Below, one piece after another: positions 8,610-16,789 of a stretch of DNA of 64,000 nt (within the stretch, counting starts at the first letter, position 1; each line of letters opens with the position of its first letter). The position numbers and the translations under genes are program-made. Source of the DNA: Sphingomonas donggukensis (GTDB lineage Bacteria > Pseudomonadota > Alphaproteobacteria > Sphingomonadales > Sphingomonadaceae); the NCBI RefSeq assembly GCF_023674425.1, contig NZ_CP098401.1:558001-622000 (forward strand), in the 5' to 3' direction. The notes under the pieces were generated by a model. It worked only from the letters and a program-made list of their open reading frames with translations. It ran no database searches and had not been told where the DNA came from.

Positions 8610-10312
8610 TTGGCCGGCGCCGTTTTCAGCGCCGGGTGGCGCGAATACAGCCACTGCTGCTGCGCGATCGTCAGCAGGTTCGACGTGATCCAGTACACCT
8701 GCAGACCCACCGCGAACGGCGCCATGACGAACATCAGCACCCACGGCATCAGGCCGAAAATCTGCTTTTGCGTGTCGTCCATCGGTGCCGGATTCAGCTT
8801 GAACTGGAAGTACATGCTGATGCCGAGCAGGATCGGCACGACGCCGATCGCGATGAAGTGCGGGGGCGTGAAGGCGAGCAGGCCGAACAGGTTGACCGGG
8901 GTCAGCGGATCGGGCGCGGACAGATCCTTGATCCAGGCAACGAACGGCTGGTGCCGCATCTCGATCGTCAGCATCAGCACCTTGTACAGCGCATAGAAGA
9001 TCGGGATCTGGAGCAATGTCGGCGCGCATCCGGCGAGCGGATTGACCTTCTCGGTCTTGTACAGCGCCATCATCTCCTGCTGCAGGCGCGGTTTGTCGTC
9101 CTTGTACTTCTCCTGCAGCGTCTTCAGCTTCGGCTGGATCGCGCGCATCGACGCCATCGACGCAAACTGCTTCTGCGCGATCGGGAACATGATGAGGCGG
9201 ACGGTGAAGGTCAGCAGGATGATCGCGACGCCGAAGTTGCCGATCATGCGGAACAGCCAGTCGAGATATTTGAAGATCGGCTTCTCGATGATCTCGAACC
9301 AGCCCCAGTCGATCGCCTTGCCGAAATGGGTGATGCCGAAGCGGTCCTCGTAGTTGTCGAGAAGGTTCACTTCCTTGGCGCCCGCAAAGAAGCGCGCGGT
9401 GGTGGTGATCGCGGCGCCCGGGGCCAGCGGCTTGGCGGCGACGGTGTAATCGGCCTGATAGCTCTTGTTCGCGCCGGCGCGGAATTGGGCGGTAACGTCC
9501 GATCCCTGATCGGGGATCGCCGCGGTCAGCCAGTATTTGTCGACGAAGCCGTACCAGCCGCCCTTCGACATAAGGTTCGCAGGCGCCTTGTCGATGTCCT
9601 TGAAATTGATGCCGTAGTCGGCAGCGCCGCCGTGCGACGCCATCGGCCCGGTATGGATGGTCCAGCTGTCCGGATCCTTCGACACGCCGGTGCGATTGAC
9701 GAAGCTGTAGGGGGCGACCGGGACCGCGGTGGTGCCGGCGTTGGCGACGGTCTGCGTCACCGTGAACATATAGTTCTGGTCAACAGCAATCCGGATCGCG
9801 AACCGCTGGCCGGTCGCGTTCGACGCGGTGAGCGTCACCGGCGACGACGGGGTGAGCACGGTGCCGCTCGCCTGCCAGACGGCATCGGCGGCAGGCGGTG
9901 CGAAGCTGCCCGCGCCGCGCCAGCCGAAGCCGGCGAAATAGGCGTCCTGCGTGCCCGACGGCGACAGCAGGCGGATCGGCGCCGAATCCTTCGCGATCGT
10001 CTCGTCGTACTTGGTCAGGATCAGGTCGTCGATGCGGGGGCCGCGCAGGTTGATCGAACCTTTGAGCGTCGGCGTCTCGATCCGCACGCGCGGGGCTTCG
10101 GCCAGCACGACGTTGCGGTCGCGGATGGCGGCGGGCGAATAGGCGGTCGGGTCTGCGCTCGGGTTGGCGATAGCCTTCGTCTTGCCACCCTCGATCTTCG
10201 TCACCGGCGGATTGGCGGCGGGGAAGAAGGTGCGGGTGATGTACGGCCAGCCGAACAGGATCAGCGCCGCGAACACCGCGAACAGCACGAAATTGTTTTT
10301 GTCGTTGTTCAA
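8606..10312 (-). CDS. yidC: Membrane protein insertase YidC
   Basis: A 568-aa inner-membrane insertase that works alone or with SecYEG. The N-terminal segment (NNFVLFAVFAALILFGWPYI) anchors it; a large periplasmic beta domain spans about residues 50-340. The conserved five-helix core begins at FGVAIILLTFTVRLIMFPIA, where the Arg is the hydrophilic-groove residue. YKTEKVNPLAGC and LLQIPIFYALYKVL follow. It sits between yidD and engB and the operon continues by a GTGA overlap into engB. Confidence 0.97.
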   Translation of the reverse strand: MNNDKNNFVLFAVFAALILFGWPYITRTFFPAANPPVTKIEGGKTKAIANPSADPTAYSPAAIRDRNVVLAEAPRVRIETPTLKGSINLRGPRIDDLILTKYDETIAKDSAPIRLLSPSGTQDAYFAGFGWRGAGSFAPPAADAVWQASGTVLTPSSPVTLTASNATGQRFAIRIAVDQNYMFTVTQTVANAGTTAVPVAPYSFVNRTGVSKDPDSWTIHTGPMASHGGAADYGINFKDIDKAPANLMSKGGWYGFVDKYWLTAAIPDQGSDVTAQFRAGANKSYQADYTVAAKPLAPGAAITTTARFFAGAKEVNLLDNYEDRFGITHFGKAIDWGWFEIIEKPIFKYLDWLFRMIGNFGVAIILLTFTVRLIMFPIAQKQFASMASMRAIQPKLKTLQEKYKDDKPRLQQEMMALYKTEKVNPLAGCAPTLLQIPIFYALYKVLMLTIEMRHQPFVAWIKDLSAPDPLTPVNLFGLLAFTPPHFIAIGVVPILLGISMYFQFKLNPAPMDDTQKQIFGLMPWVLMFVMAPFAVGLQVYWITSNLLTIAQQQWLYSRHPALKTAPAK

Positions 10313-10330
10313 GCGTCTTCCCCGAAAATC

Positions 10331-10543
10331 CTAGGGCACCGGATCATGGCCATGTCCGCCCCACGGGTGGCACCGCGCGATCCGCTTCGCCGCGAGCCAG
10401 CCACCCTTGGCCGCGCCATAGCGGCGAAGCGCCTCGATTGCATAGGCCGAACATGACGGGTTGTACCGGCACGATGGCGGCAGGATGAGCGACGGCCCAA
10501 GCTGCCACCCGCGCGCGAGGAGGATCAGCAGGCGCGCGATCAC
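10331..10543 (-). CDS. yidD: Membrane protein insertion efficiency factor YidD
   Basis: A 70-aa protein that supports YidC-dependent insertion. It shows the family motifs [17 protein letters not shown] and a C-terminal [13 protein letters not shown], with the conserved cysteines. The GTG at 10543 overlaps the rnpA stop as GTGA and gives the usual family length; a longer ATG start at 10588 would add 15 residues from the rnpA shadow. YidC follows after 18 bp. Confidence 0.93.
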   Translation of the reverse strand: MIARLLILLARGWQLGPSLILPPSCRYNPSCSAYAIEALRRYGAAKGGWLAAKRIARCHPWGGHGHDPVP

Positions 10544-10893
10544 GGGCGTGGATCGCGGGGCGGGGCAGGGCGGCGCAGCTTCGCGCACGCCTTCACCAGA
10601 TCGGCCTGAAGGTCCGCCCAGTCGCGCTCGATCCCGCTCGCGCGACCGATCAGGACGTGATCGGCGCCGGCGACGCCCTGTTCGGGCAGGATCGCGCGGG
10701 CGAGTTCGCGAAACCGGCGCTTCATGCGCGACCGCACGACCGATCCGCCGACCTTCTTCGACACGGTTATGCCGATTCGCATTGTGGGGTCGCCATCGCC
10801 ACGCGGGCGCGCCAACAGCACGAAGCCGGGCATCGCTGCCCGGCGTCCGGTATTCGCTTTCAGATAGTCGGCGCGCTTCGTGAGTCGCGCCAG
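10540..10893 (-). CDS. rnpA: Ribonuclease P protein component
   Basis: Protein subunit of RNase P, which trims the 5' leader of tRNA precursors. The conserved start [11 protein letters not shown] and the RNR-type motif [12 protein letters not shown] (in [14 protein letters not shown]) are present, as is GITVSKKVG. The start is uncertain. In this frame no ATG, GTG or TTG lies between the rpmH stop and RLTKR. A CTG at 10893 would give a normal 117-aa protein. The nearest ATG (11046) lies 7 bp upstream of the rpmH start and would give 168 aa overlapping all of rpmH, as known in Thermus. The stop overlaps the yidD GTG. Confidence 0.9.
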   Translation of the reverse strand: MARLTKRADYLKANTGRRAAMPGFVLLARPRGDGDPTMRIGITVSKKVGGSVVRSRMKRRFRELARAILPEQGVAGADHVLIGRASGIERDWADLQADLVKACAKLRRPAPPRDPRP

Positions 10894-11415
10894 CGCGGTC
10901 GTGCTTACGCCGACAGCTTCTTGCGACCGCGGGCGCGGCGGGCGCGAATCACGTTGCGACCGCCCACCGTCGCCATGCGCGAGCGGAAGCCGTGACGGCG
11001 TGCACGCACCAGGTTGCTCGGCTGAAAGGTCCGCTTCATCGGTCATTCCCAATTCAAATGTCAAAAGGCCGCCACGCCCTTTGGCAAGGGGGACGACCGC
11101 GTCGGCGGACCCCATAGGCGAGGGGGCCGTCCTAGTCAACGGACGCGTCCGCCGCCGCTTCGCGCTGGCCCGCCGCATGCCGCGATCCGCCAGGTTGCCG
11201 ATCCGCGGATACCGCCGCTTGTGCCGCACGAACTGCCTCCGTGCCCACAGCGAATTCTGGAGCACCAGACCGAGCCCTCCGGCGAACGTGAAGATGCCGC
11301 CTGGCCACGGCAGCAAGGCAACCGCTGGCGTCGCGACGATTAGCAGGGCGCCGATGACGAGAAATGCGGTGCGCAGGGCGGGGTGACGGGGGGACGAACG
11401 GGCCACACGCGCCAT
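10540..11415 (-). CDS. Small membrane protein ORF running in frame into rnpA
   Basis: A single 291-codon frame runs from ATG 11415 to the rnpA stop. Its first ~80 residues look like a real protein: a two-part hydrophobic region (about 16-55, with [20 protein letters not shown]) and then a basic tail ([29 protein letters not shown]). This resembles PGPGW-type small transmembrane proteins. There is no stop in this frame before rpmH; a TAG at 11132-11134 would end the product after a one-base frame change. Either the gene truly continues, or the stop is reached in another frame, or the region between is non-coding by function. The overlap with rpmH and rnpA is therefore structural and unproven. 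Confidence 0.45.
   Translation of the reverse strand: MARVARSSPRHPALRTAFLVIGALLIVATPAVALLPWPGGIFTFAGGLGLVLQNSLWARRQFVRHKRRYPRIGNLADRGMRRASAKRRRTRPLTRTAPSPMGSADAVVPLAKGRGGLLTFELGMTDEADLSAEQPGACTPSRLPLAHGDGGRSQRDSRPPRPRSQEAVGVSTTALARLTKRADYLKANTGRRAAMPGFVLLARPRGDGDPTMRIGITVSKKVGGSVVRSRMKRRFRELARAILPEQGVAGADHVLIGRASGIERDWADLQADLVKACAKLRRPAPPRDPRP
10905..11039 (-). CDS. rpmH: 50S ribosomal protein L34
   Basis: A complete 44-aa L34: [20 protein letters not shown] at the start and [10 protein letters not shown] at the end, basic throughout as expected. GGGAATGA lies just upstream of the ATG and serves as ribosome-binding site. It is the first gene of the rpmH-rnpA-yidD-yidC-engB block. Its whole length is also open in the rnpA frame. 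Confidence 0.97.
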   Translation of the reverse strand: MKRTFQPSNLVRARRHGFRSRMATVGGRNVIRARRARGRKKLSA

Positions 11416-11530
11416 GTGGGCTCAGCGTGTTGCCGATGCAAGACACGTGGCAGGTACGCTGGCGCGCCGCGCAGGATCGGTTATGCAACGCAGGTCGGGG
11501 CAACGGCCTGATGACGCAGGGGGAACAGGC

Positions 11531-13039
11531 TTGGTCGCGATCGTCTCGACAGTGGCGTATCTTGGGCTGGAGGCGCGCGGGGTCGAGGTGCAGTGCACGC
11601 TCGTCGCCGGGCTGCCCGCGTTCGTCGTCGTCGGCCTGCCCGACAAGGCGGTCGCCGAAAGCCGCGAGCGGGTGCGCGGGGCGATCGCCGCGCTCGGCCT
11701 GTCGCTGCCGCCCAAGCGCATCACGATCAACCTGTCGCCCGCTGATCTGCCGAAGGAGGGATCGCACTTCGACCTGCCGATCGCGCTGGCGTTGCTGGCG
11801 GCGATGGGTGTCGTCGATGCCGAGGCGATCAGCGAGTATGTCGTCGTCGGCGAACTCGGCCTCGATGCGCGCGTGCAGCCGTCGCCCGGTGTGTTGCTCG
11901 CGGCGATCCATGCCGGGGCGGAAGGCAAGGGCCTGATCTGCCCCGCCGCGCAAGGGGCGGAGGCAGCGTGGGCGGGCTCTGTGGAAGTGCTGGCGGCTGC
12001 CGACCTGATCGGCTTGCTGAACCATCTGAAGGGCCAGCAACTGCTGTCGCCGCCGTCTGCGGGGGTTGTCGAGGAAGCGGGCTTCGGCCCCGATCTGGCG
12101 CAGGTGAAGGGGCAGGAGACCGCCAAGCGCGCGCTGGAGATCGCGGCGGCGGGTGGGCACAATCTGCTGATGGTCGGACCACCCGGCGCCGGCAAATCGC
12201 TGCTCGCATCGTGCCTACCCGGCATCCTCCCGCCGCTGGATGCCGCGGAGGCGCTCGAGGTGTCGATGGTGCAGTCGGTCGCGGGAACGCTGACCGGCGG
12301 GCGGCTGACGCGGACGCGACCGTTCCGTTCGCCGCATCATTCGGCGTCGATGGCGGCGCTGACCGGCGGCGGCCTCAGGGTTAAGCCGGGCGAGGTCAGC
12401 CTTGCGCATCTCGGTGTGCTGTTCCTCGACGAGCTGCCCGAGTTTCAGCGCGCGGTGCTCGATTCGCTGCGCCAGCCGCTCGAAACCGGCACGGTCAGCG
12501 TCGCGCGGGCGAATGCGCACGTCACGTTCCCCGCGAACGTCCAGCTGGTCGCGGCGATGAACCCGTGCCGGTGCGGGCATCTGGGCGACCCCGCGCTCGC
12601 CTGCTCGCGCGCGCCGAAATGCGCGGCGGACTATCAGGCGAAGGTGTCGGGGCCGCTGCTCGACCGCATCGATTTGCACGTCGAGGTCGCCGCGGTGAGC
12701 GCCGCCGACCTGATCCTGCCCCCGCCGACCGAATCCTCCGCCGACGTCGCGGCTCGGGTGGCCACGGCACGCCGCGTACAGTCCGCGCGCTACGCCGGCG
12801 ACGATGCCCGCACCAACGCCGAAGCGAACGGCCCGGTGCTCGACGCGCACGCCACCCCGGACGAGGCGGGCCGCAAGCTGCTGGCGCAGGCCGCAGAGGC
12901 GATGCGCCTGTCCGCACGCGGCTACACCCGCGTCCTCCGCGTCGCGCGCACCATCGCCGATCTGGCGGGCGCCGAAACTATCGGGCGCATCCACGTGGCC
13001 GAGGCGCTCAGCTATCGCCGCCAGGCGCCGCGCAATTGA
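11531..13039 (+). CDS. comM: YifB/ComM-like Mg-chelatase-type AAA ATPase
   Basis: A 502-aa AAA+ ATPase of the YifB/ComM family. ComM is a hexameric helicase that promotes branch migration in natural transformation; in other species the role is unclear. The N-terminal Lon-like part starts AYLGLEARGVEVQ. Walker A GPPGAGKS is near residue 216 and the sensor/Walker B region has LFLDELPEFQR. MNPCRCG and CSRAPKC are the typical cysteine pairs. The TTG at 11531 was chosen because AGGGGGA precedes it and homology starts there; the frame is open further upstream without protein-like sequence. Confidence 0.9.
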   Translation: MVAIVSTVAYLGLEARGVEVQCTLVAGLPAFVVVGLPDKAVAESRERVRGAIAALGLSLPPKRITINLSPADLPKEGSHFDLPIALALLAAMGVVDAEAISEYVVVGELGLDARVQPSPGVLLAAIHAGAEGKGLICPAAQGAEAAWAGSVEVLAAADLIGLLNHLKGQQLLSPPSAGVVEEAGFGPDLAQVKGQETAKRALEIAAAGGHNLLMVGPPGAGKSLLASCLPGILPPLDAAEALEVSMVQSVAGTLTGGRLTRTRPFRSPHHSASMAALTGGGLRVKPGEVSLAHLGVLFLDELPEFQRAVLDSLRQPLETGTVSVARANAHVTFPANVQLVAAMNPCRCGHLGDPALACSRAPKCAADYQAKVSGPLLDRIDLHVEVAAVSAADLILPPPTESSADVAARVATARRVQSARYAGDDARTNAEANGPVLDAHATPDEAGRKLLAQAAEAMRLSARGYTRVLRVARTIADLAGAETIGRIHVAEALSYRRQAPRN

Positions 13040-13095
13040 CCGGGCAGGTCGGCGAGTCCCGATCGACTGTGTGATTGCCGTCCTCATCGACATTC

Positions 13096-13180
13096 TGGTG
13101 CGGGCGGTGGGAATCGAACCCACACTCCTTTCGGAACCGGATTTTGAGTCCGGCGCGTCTACCAGTTCCACCACGCCCGC
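13096..13180 (-). tRNA. tRNA-Leu (CAA)
   Basis: Minus strand, 85 nt including an encoded CCA. The acceptor arms GCGGGCG / CGCCCGC pair, the anticodon loop is CTCAAAA (anticodon CAA), there is a long variable arm as expected for class II, and the T loop is GGTTCGATTCCC. Confidence 0.97.
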
Positions 13181-13283
13181 ATCGCGATCATCGGAGCGCG
13201 CGGCTCTCGATCGACGTGCGTGCCTATACGCAGGCAGATTGCGGAGTGCCAGACCGCAATTGCGCAGGGCTGCACGATGCAGA

Positions 13284-14816
13284 CTAGGCCACCGGCAGGT
13301 CGATCGCGAAGGCCGCGCCGGTCGCTGAGGGCGTGAGGCCGATCGTGCCGCCGCTCGCCGACAGGAGCGAGCGGGCGATGGCGAGGCCGATGCCGGTGCC
13401 GCCCTGTTCGCGGCGGTCGGTGAAGAAGGGCAGGAAGATGCGGTCGCGGTCGCCGGGGGGCACGCCGGGGCCGTCGTCGTGCCACGTCAGTGTGATCCGA
13501 TCCCCGAGCGGGACGATCCCGACCGCGACCGACCCGGCGCCCGCCTGGCGGCTGTTGTCGGCGAGCACCGCCAGCACCGTCGCCAGCGCCTCGGCGGCGA
13601 TGCCGGCGCGCGGTGCCTCTCCGGTGACGGTAACGGTCAGGCCCGGCACGCCCGCCTGACGTGCCACCGCCGCCGGATCGCAATGCGCATCCGACGCATC
13701 GGCCATGTCGGCGCGGGCGAGATCGAGGAGGCGTTGGACCAGCCGCGACAGCCGCTCGGTATCGGCGGTCGCGTTGGCGAGAAAGCGGCGGCGGTCGTCC
13801 TCGCCCATGTCATGCTCGGCCAGCAGCTCCAGCGCGCCGCGGATGCCGGTCAGCGGCGTCTTGAATTCGTGGCTGACTGCGGTGGCGAAGTCGCGGAGGT
13901 AGCGGTTCCGCGCGTCGATGCGCTCGGCCATCACCGCGAAGTTCGAATACAGCTCGCGAATCTCGATCGCGGCGGTCGCGGGCGACTCCGGGATCGACAC
14001 CTGGCCGCGCGCCACCGCGTCGCTGGCGCGGGTGAGCGCGCGGATCGGGCGGGCGATACCGCGCGACAGTAGCCCGGCGAGCACCATCAAAGTCGCGAAG
14101 ATCAGGACGATGCCGATCGCGATCTTGCCGCCGTCCTGCGCAATGCCGACGAACAGGCCGCGCGGCGACCGCCACGCCATCACCATGCCGATCACCGCGC
14201 CGTCGGCGGTCACCGGCTGGACGTGGTGGACGCGGATATTGACCGCGCGGCTGAGCCATTCGAGCGGCGAGTGCAGGTTGTAGGGGTCGTCGAAGCGCGT
14301 CCGCAGCACGGTGGCGGGCCGTCCGGATGCGGCGCGGCGCACTTCGACCAGCCCTGCGTAGCTCAGACCAACGTCGCCGCGCCCGGCGACCACCACGCCC
14401 GCCGCGTCGAGGATGCGGGTCGACGCCAGCGTCATCGCGGCGGCGTCGCGGACGATGGGGGCCAACTGTGCCCCGACGCGCGCCGCGCGGGGATCGGCCG
14501 GCCGGGTGCGGACCGGGGCGGGCGCGGCGGGAAGGACGGGATCGGCGCGCAGGTCGATGCGCGGCGGATCGGCGACGGGATCGTCGCGCGGCGCGGCGGG
14601 CGCCCCCCATGCGGCGCGATAGGCGGCGGCGAGTACGGCTCCTTGCGCGGTCAGCTCCGCCTCGGTCTGCTGGACGAGCGTGTTTTCGTACACGCGCAAG
14701 AACACCGCGCCGACGCCCGGCAGGGCGGCCACGAACACGAATGTCGCGAGCAGGATCGCGCGGATCGACAGCGCCGGCCAGTGGCGCTTCGCCAGCCGCT
14801 TGAGTGCAGCGATCAA
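13284..14816 (-). CDS. Sensor histidine kinase of the exosortase locus
   Basis: A 510-aa membrane kinase. TM1 is about residues 13-36 (IRAILLATFVFVAALPGVGA), then a periplasmic sensor of about 190 residues with a Pro-rich insert, TM2 near residue 235 (IAIGIVLIFATLMVLAGLL), HAMP, HisKA with the phospho-His in TAVSHEFKTPLTG (about 315), and an ATPase domain with LADNSRQAG, DDGPGVPPGD and GGTGIGLAIA. The TTG start overlaps the response-regulator stop as TTGA. It is the last gene of the five-gene VIT/exosortase operon, so its signal is probably linked to the sorted surface protein or envelope state; the ligand is unknown. Confidence 0.92.
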   Translation of the reverse strand: MIAALKRLAKRHWPALSIRAILLATFVFVAALPGVGAVFLRVYENTLVQQTEAELTAQGAVLAAAYRAAWGAPAAPRDDPVADPPRIDLRADPVLPAAPAPVRTRPADPRAARVGAQLAPIVRDAAAMTLASTRILDAAGVVVAGRGDVGLSYAGLVEVRRAASGRPATVLRTRFDDPYNLHSPLEWLSRAVNIRVHHVQPVTADGAVIGMVMAWRSPRGLFVGIAQDGGKIAIGIVLIFATLMVLAGLLSRGIARPIRALTRASDAVARGQVSIPESPATAAIEIRELYSNFAVMAERIDARNRYLRDFATAVSHEFKTPLTGIRGALELLAEHDMGEDDRRRFLANATADTERLSRLVQRLLDLARADMADASDAHCDPAAVARQAGVPGLTVTVTGEAPRAGIAAEALATVLAVLADNSRQAGAGSVAVGIVPLGDRITLTWHDDGPGVPPGDRDRIFLPFFTDRREQGGTGIGLAIARSLLSASGGTIGLTPSATGAAFAIDLPVA

Positions 14817-15523
14817 CCGCAGCGCCCGATGCGGTAGCCGACCCCGCTGCGCGTCTCGATCAGTTCGTCCAGGCCCGCCGCGGCGAATTTCGCGCGCAGG
14901 TTGCGGACGTGGCTGTCGATCGTGCGGTCGGTGATCGCGAAGCCGGGGCCGTGCAGCCGGTCGATGATCGCGTCGCGGCTGAACACCTTCGTCGGCAGGC
15001 TGGCGAGGAGTGCCAGCATCTGGAATTCGGTGGCGGTGGTGGCGACGGCGGCGTCGCCGACCCGCGCTTCCCACGCGTCGGTGTCGAGCGTCAGGCGTCC
15101 GTGGCGGATGGTGGGGGCAAGCAGCGGGGGCGGCGCGGGGACGCCGCGCTTCAATATGGCGCCGACCCGCGCGACCACTTCGCGCGGGGAAAACGGCTTC
15201 ACGACATAATCGTCGCCGCCGATCTCGATCCCGACGATGCGGTCGATCTCGTCGTCGCGCGAGGACAGGAACAGGATCGGCAATGCCGCGCCCGGCCCGC
15301 CACCGGCGCGCAGGCGGCGGCACACCTCCAGCCCGTCGAGCCGCGGCATGGTGATGTCGAGGATCATCAGGTCGGGCATCGCCGCGGCGACCGATGCGAG
15401 TGCGGCTTCCCCGTCGGCGGCCTCGGCGACGGTCATCCCCGCCTTGCCGAGCGCGAAGGCGAGCAGGTCGCGGATGTGCGGATCGTCATCGACGACGAGG
15501 ATGTGGTGGGTCATCGCGTACAT
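14813..15523 (-). CDS. OmpR-type response regulator of the exosortase locus
   Basis: A 236-aa two-domain regulator. The receiver has acidic pocket VVDDD (11-14), phospho-acceptor Asp56 in LMILDITMPRLDG, and the conserved Lys in VVKPFSPREV. The C-terminal winged helix has TATEFQMLALLA and the recognition region TIDSHVRNLRAKF. It should bind DNA after phosphorylation by the kinase encoded 4 bp downstream. The target promoters are not identifiable here; autoregulation of the VIT/exosortase operon is the obvious hypothesis. The ATG at 15523 lies 25 bp after the EpsI-like gene. Confidence 0.93.
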   Translation of the reverse strand: MYAMTHHILVVDDDPHIRDLLAFALGKAGMTVAEAADGEAALASVAAAMPDLMILDITMPRLDGLEVCRRLRAGGGPGAALPILFLSSRDDEIDRIVGIEIGGDDYVVKPFSPREVVARVGAILKRGVPAPPPLLAPTIRHGRLTLDTDAWEARVGDAAVATTATEFQMLALLASLPTKVFSRDAIIDRLHGPGFAITDRTIDSHVRNLRAKFAAAGLDELIETRSGVGYRIGRCG

Positions 15524-15548
15524 TGCTGGCGCCTGCGTGAGGGATTCG

Positions 15549-16043
15549 TCAACCGGTGCGCTCGACCGTCATCGCCGCCAGCCAAGGCCCGGTGCTGGCG
15601 CCGGTGAGCGCGGGCCAGTACCAGCCGGGAACGTCGGAGAAGACGCGCGCCCGGGCGTCGGTAATGCGTTCGCAGACCCGGAGCGTGACGCCGCCGCGCC
15701 GTGCGGCGAAGCACGACGCCAGGCCGCCCGCGACGCGCTGCATCGGCAGGGGATCGATCGCGTAGCCGAGTGCTGCAAAACAGTCGCGGGGCGGGTGGAG
15801 CTGGCGGGTGGCGCGGGCGACCTGGCGCAGCACGACCTGCCGCCGCCCGTCGCTGAACCGCGCGACATGGCCGGGAAAACCGCGCGCGAGCATCGCGTCG
15901 CCGGGGCCGGGCGGAACAGGGACGATCGCGCGACCGTCAAATCGGGCCGGCCAGGGGCGCAGCACCGTGCTGGCCTGCGGCTTGCTCGGCAGCAGGGGCA
16001 TGGCCGCCGCGAGGAGTGCGATGCCGGCGATCAGGCGGATCAT
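15549..16043 (-). CDS. Short EpsI-like exosortase-associated protein
   Basis: A 164-aa exported or membrane-anchored protein (hydrophobic residues 3-18, no clear cleavage site). HPPRDCFAALGY at 83-94 matches the H-x-P-x-x-C-x-x-x-x-G-y pattern of the EpsI/DUF3485 family, proteins encoded next to exosortases. Two more cysteines (SCFAAR, RVCER) follow. The ATG overlaps the exosortase stop as ATGA, so the two are translationally coupled. It is shorter than usual EpsI. EpsI proteins are linked to exopolysaccharide or exosortase function, but their biochemical role is unknown. Confidence 0.6.
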   Translation of the reverse strand: MIRLIAGIALLAAAMPLLPSKPQASTVLRPWPARFDGRAIVPVPPGPGDAMLARGFPGHVARFSDGRRQVVLRQVARATRQLHPPRDCFAALGYAIDPLPMQRVAGGLASCFAARRGGVTLRVCERITDARARVFSDVPGWYWPALTGASTGPWLAAMTVERTG

Positions 16044-16789
16044 GTGCGGGCGCTCCGGCGCATCGGCAGCGCCATCGCGGCCGCGGCGACGAGGGCGAAG
16101 GCGGCGAGGCCGACGACCTCGTGCATCGCGGCGTCGCCGGGCAGGGCGACGAAACCTTCCTCGAGGTAGAACAGGCTCGCGGCGCGGAGCGCATTGCCGA
16201 GGATCGCGACGCCGACTGCCCCGGCCAGGATCGCGGCAAAGGCAGCGGGGCGCGCGCGCCGCACCATCGCGAGCACGCACGCAAGCACCAGCGTCGCCCA
16301 CAGCATCCGCACCCCGCTGCACGGCCCGTCGAACAGCAGCTCGCGCCCGTGCCATCGGAGCGCGACGCCCTCCAGCCCGACGCCGATGCCGTTCAGCCGC
16401 AGCATCGCGACCGTCAGCATCGCCGACACCCGGCGCAGCGGATAGGCGGCGAGCACGTCGAGCGTCGGCAGGATCGGCAGCGCCAGCAAGGCGAGCGCCA
16501 GCGCCGGCCAGCGCAGACGCGGCATCGCGCACCACAGCAAAGCGGCGACCACCGCGCCGATCTCGACCAGAGCAACGCCGGTGAGCGGCGCGGCGGCGAT
16601 CAGCAGCAGGCCCGCGACCAGGCGGGCGGGCGCCACATCGTGCCGCGCGCGCACCGAGAGCCAGCCGAGCGCGGCGCCCAGCGCCAGCGTCGTTGCCAGC
16701 CCGACCCCCTCCGCCCGACCAGCAAGCAGCACGATGCCGTGCCAGCCCGCGCCGGCGATGAGCAGCATCGCCCACCGCGCGGCGATCAC
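16040..16789 (-). CDS. Exosortase paired with a VIT-domain target
   Basis: A 249-aa multi-spanning inner-membrane transpeptidase-like enzyme that should cleave PEP-CTERM tails. The catalytic set is visible: Cys157 in FDGPCSGVRMLW, Arg202 in GNALRAASLFYLE, His223 in AMHEVVG. About seven to eight hydrophobic helices cover nearly the whole length. The GTG at 16789 was chosen because GGAGG lies 7 bp before it and it overlaps the VIT-gene stop as GTGA; an ATG at 16828 would add 13 residues. The direct coupling to one PEP-CTERM gene points to a dedicated single-target exosortase. The subfamily was not assigned. Confidence 0.88.
   Translation of the reverse strand: MIAARWAMLLIAGAGWHGIVLLAGRAEGVGLATTLALGAALGWLSVRARHDVAPARLVAGLLLIAAAPLTGVALVEIGAVVAALLWCAMPRLRWPALALALLALPILPTLDVLAAYPLRRVSAMLTVAMLRLNGIGVGLEGVALRWHGRELLFDGPCSGVRMLWATLVLACVLAMVRRARPAAFAAILAGAVGVAILGNALRAASLFYLEEGFVALPGDAAMHEVVGLAAFALVAAAAMALPMRRSART

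Noticed and set aside
11132..12160. Long minus-strand frame opposite the comM-like gene
   Set aside because: Arg/Ala/Gly-rich shadow; the small membrane protein reads in the other frame.
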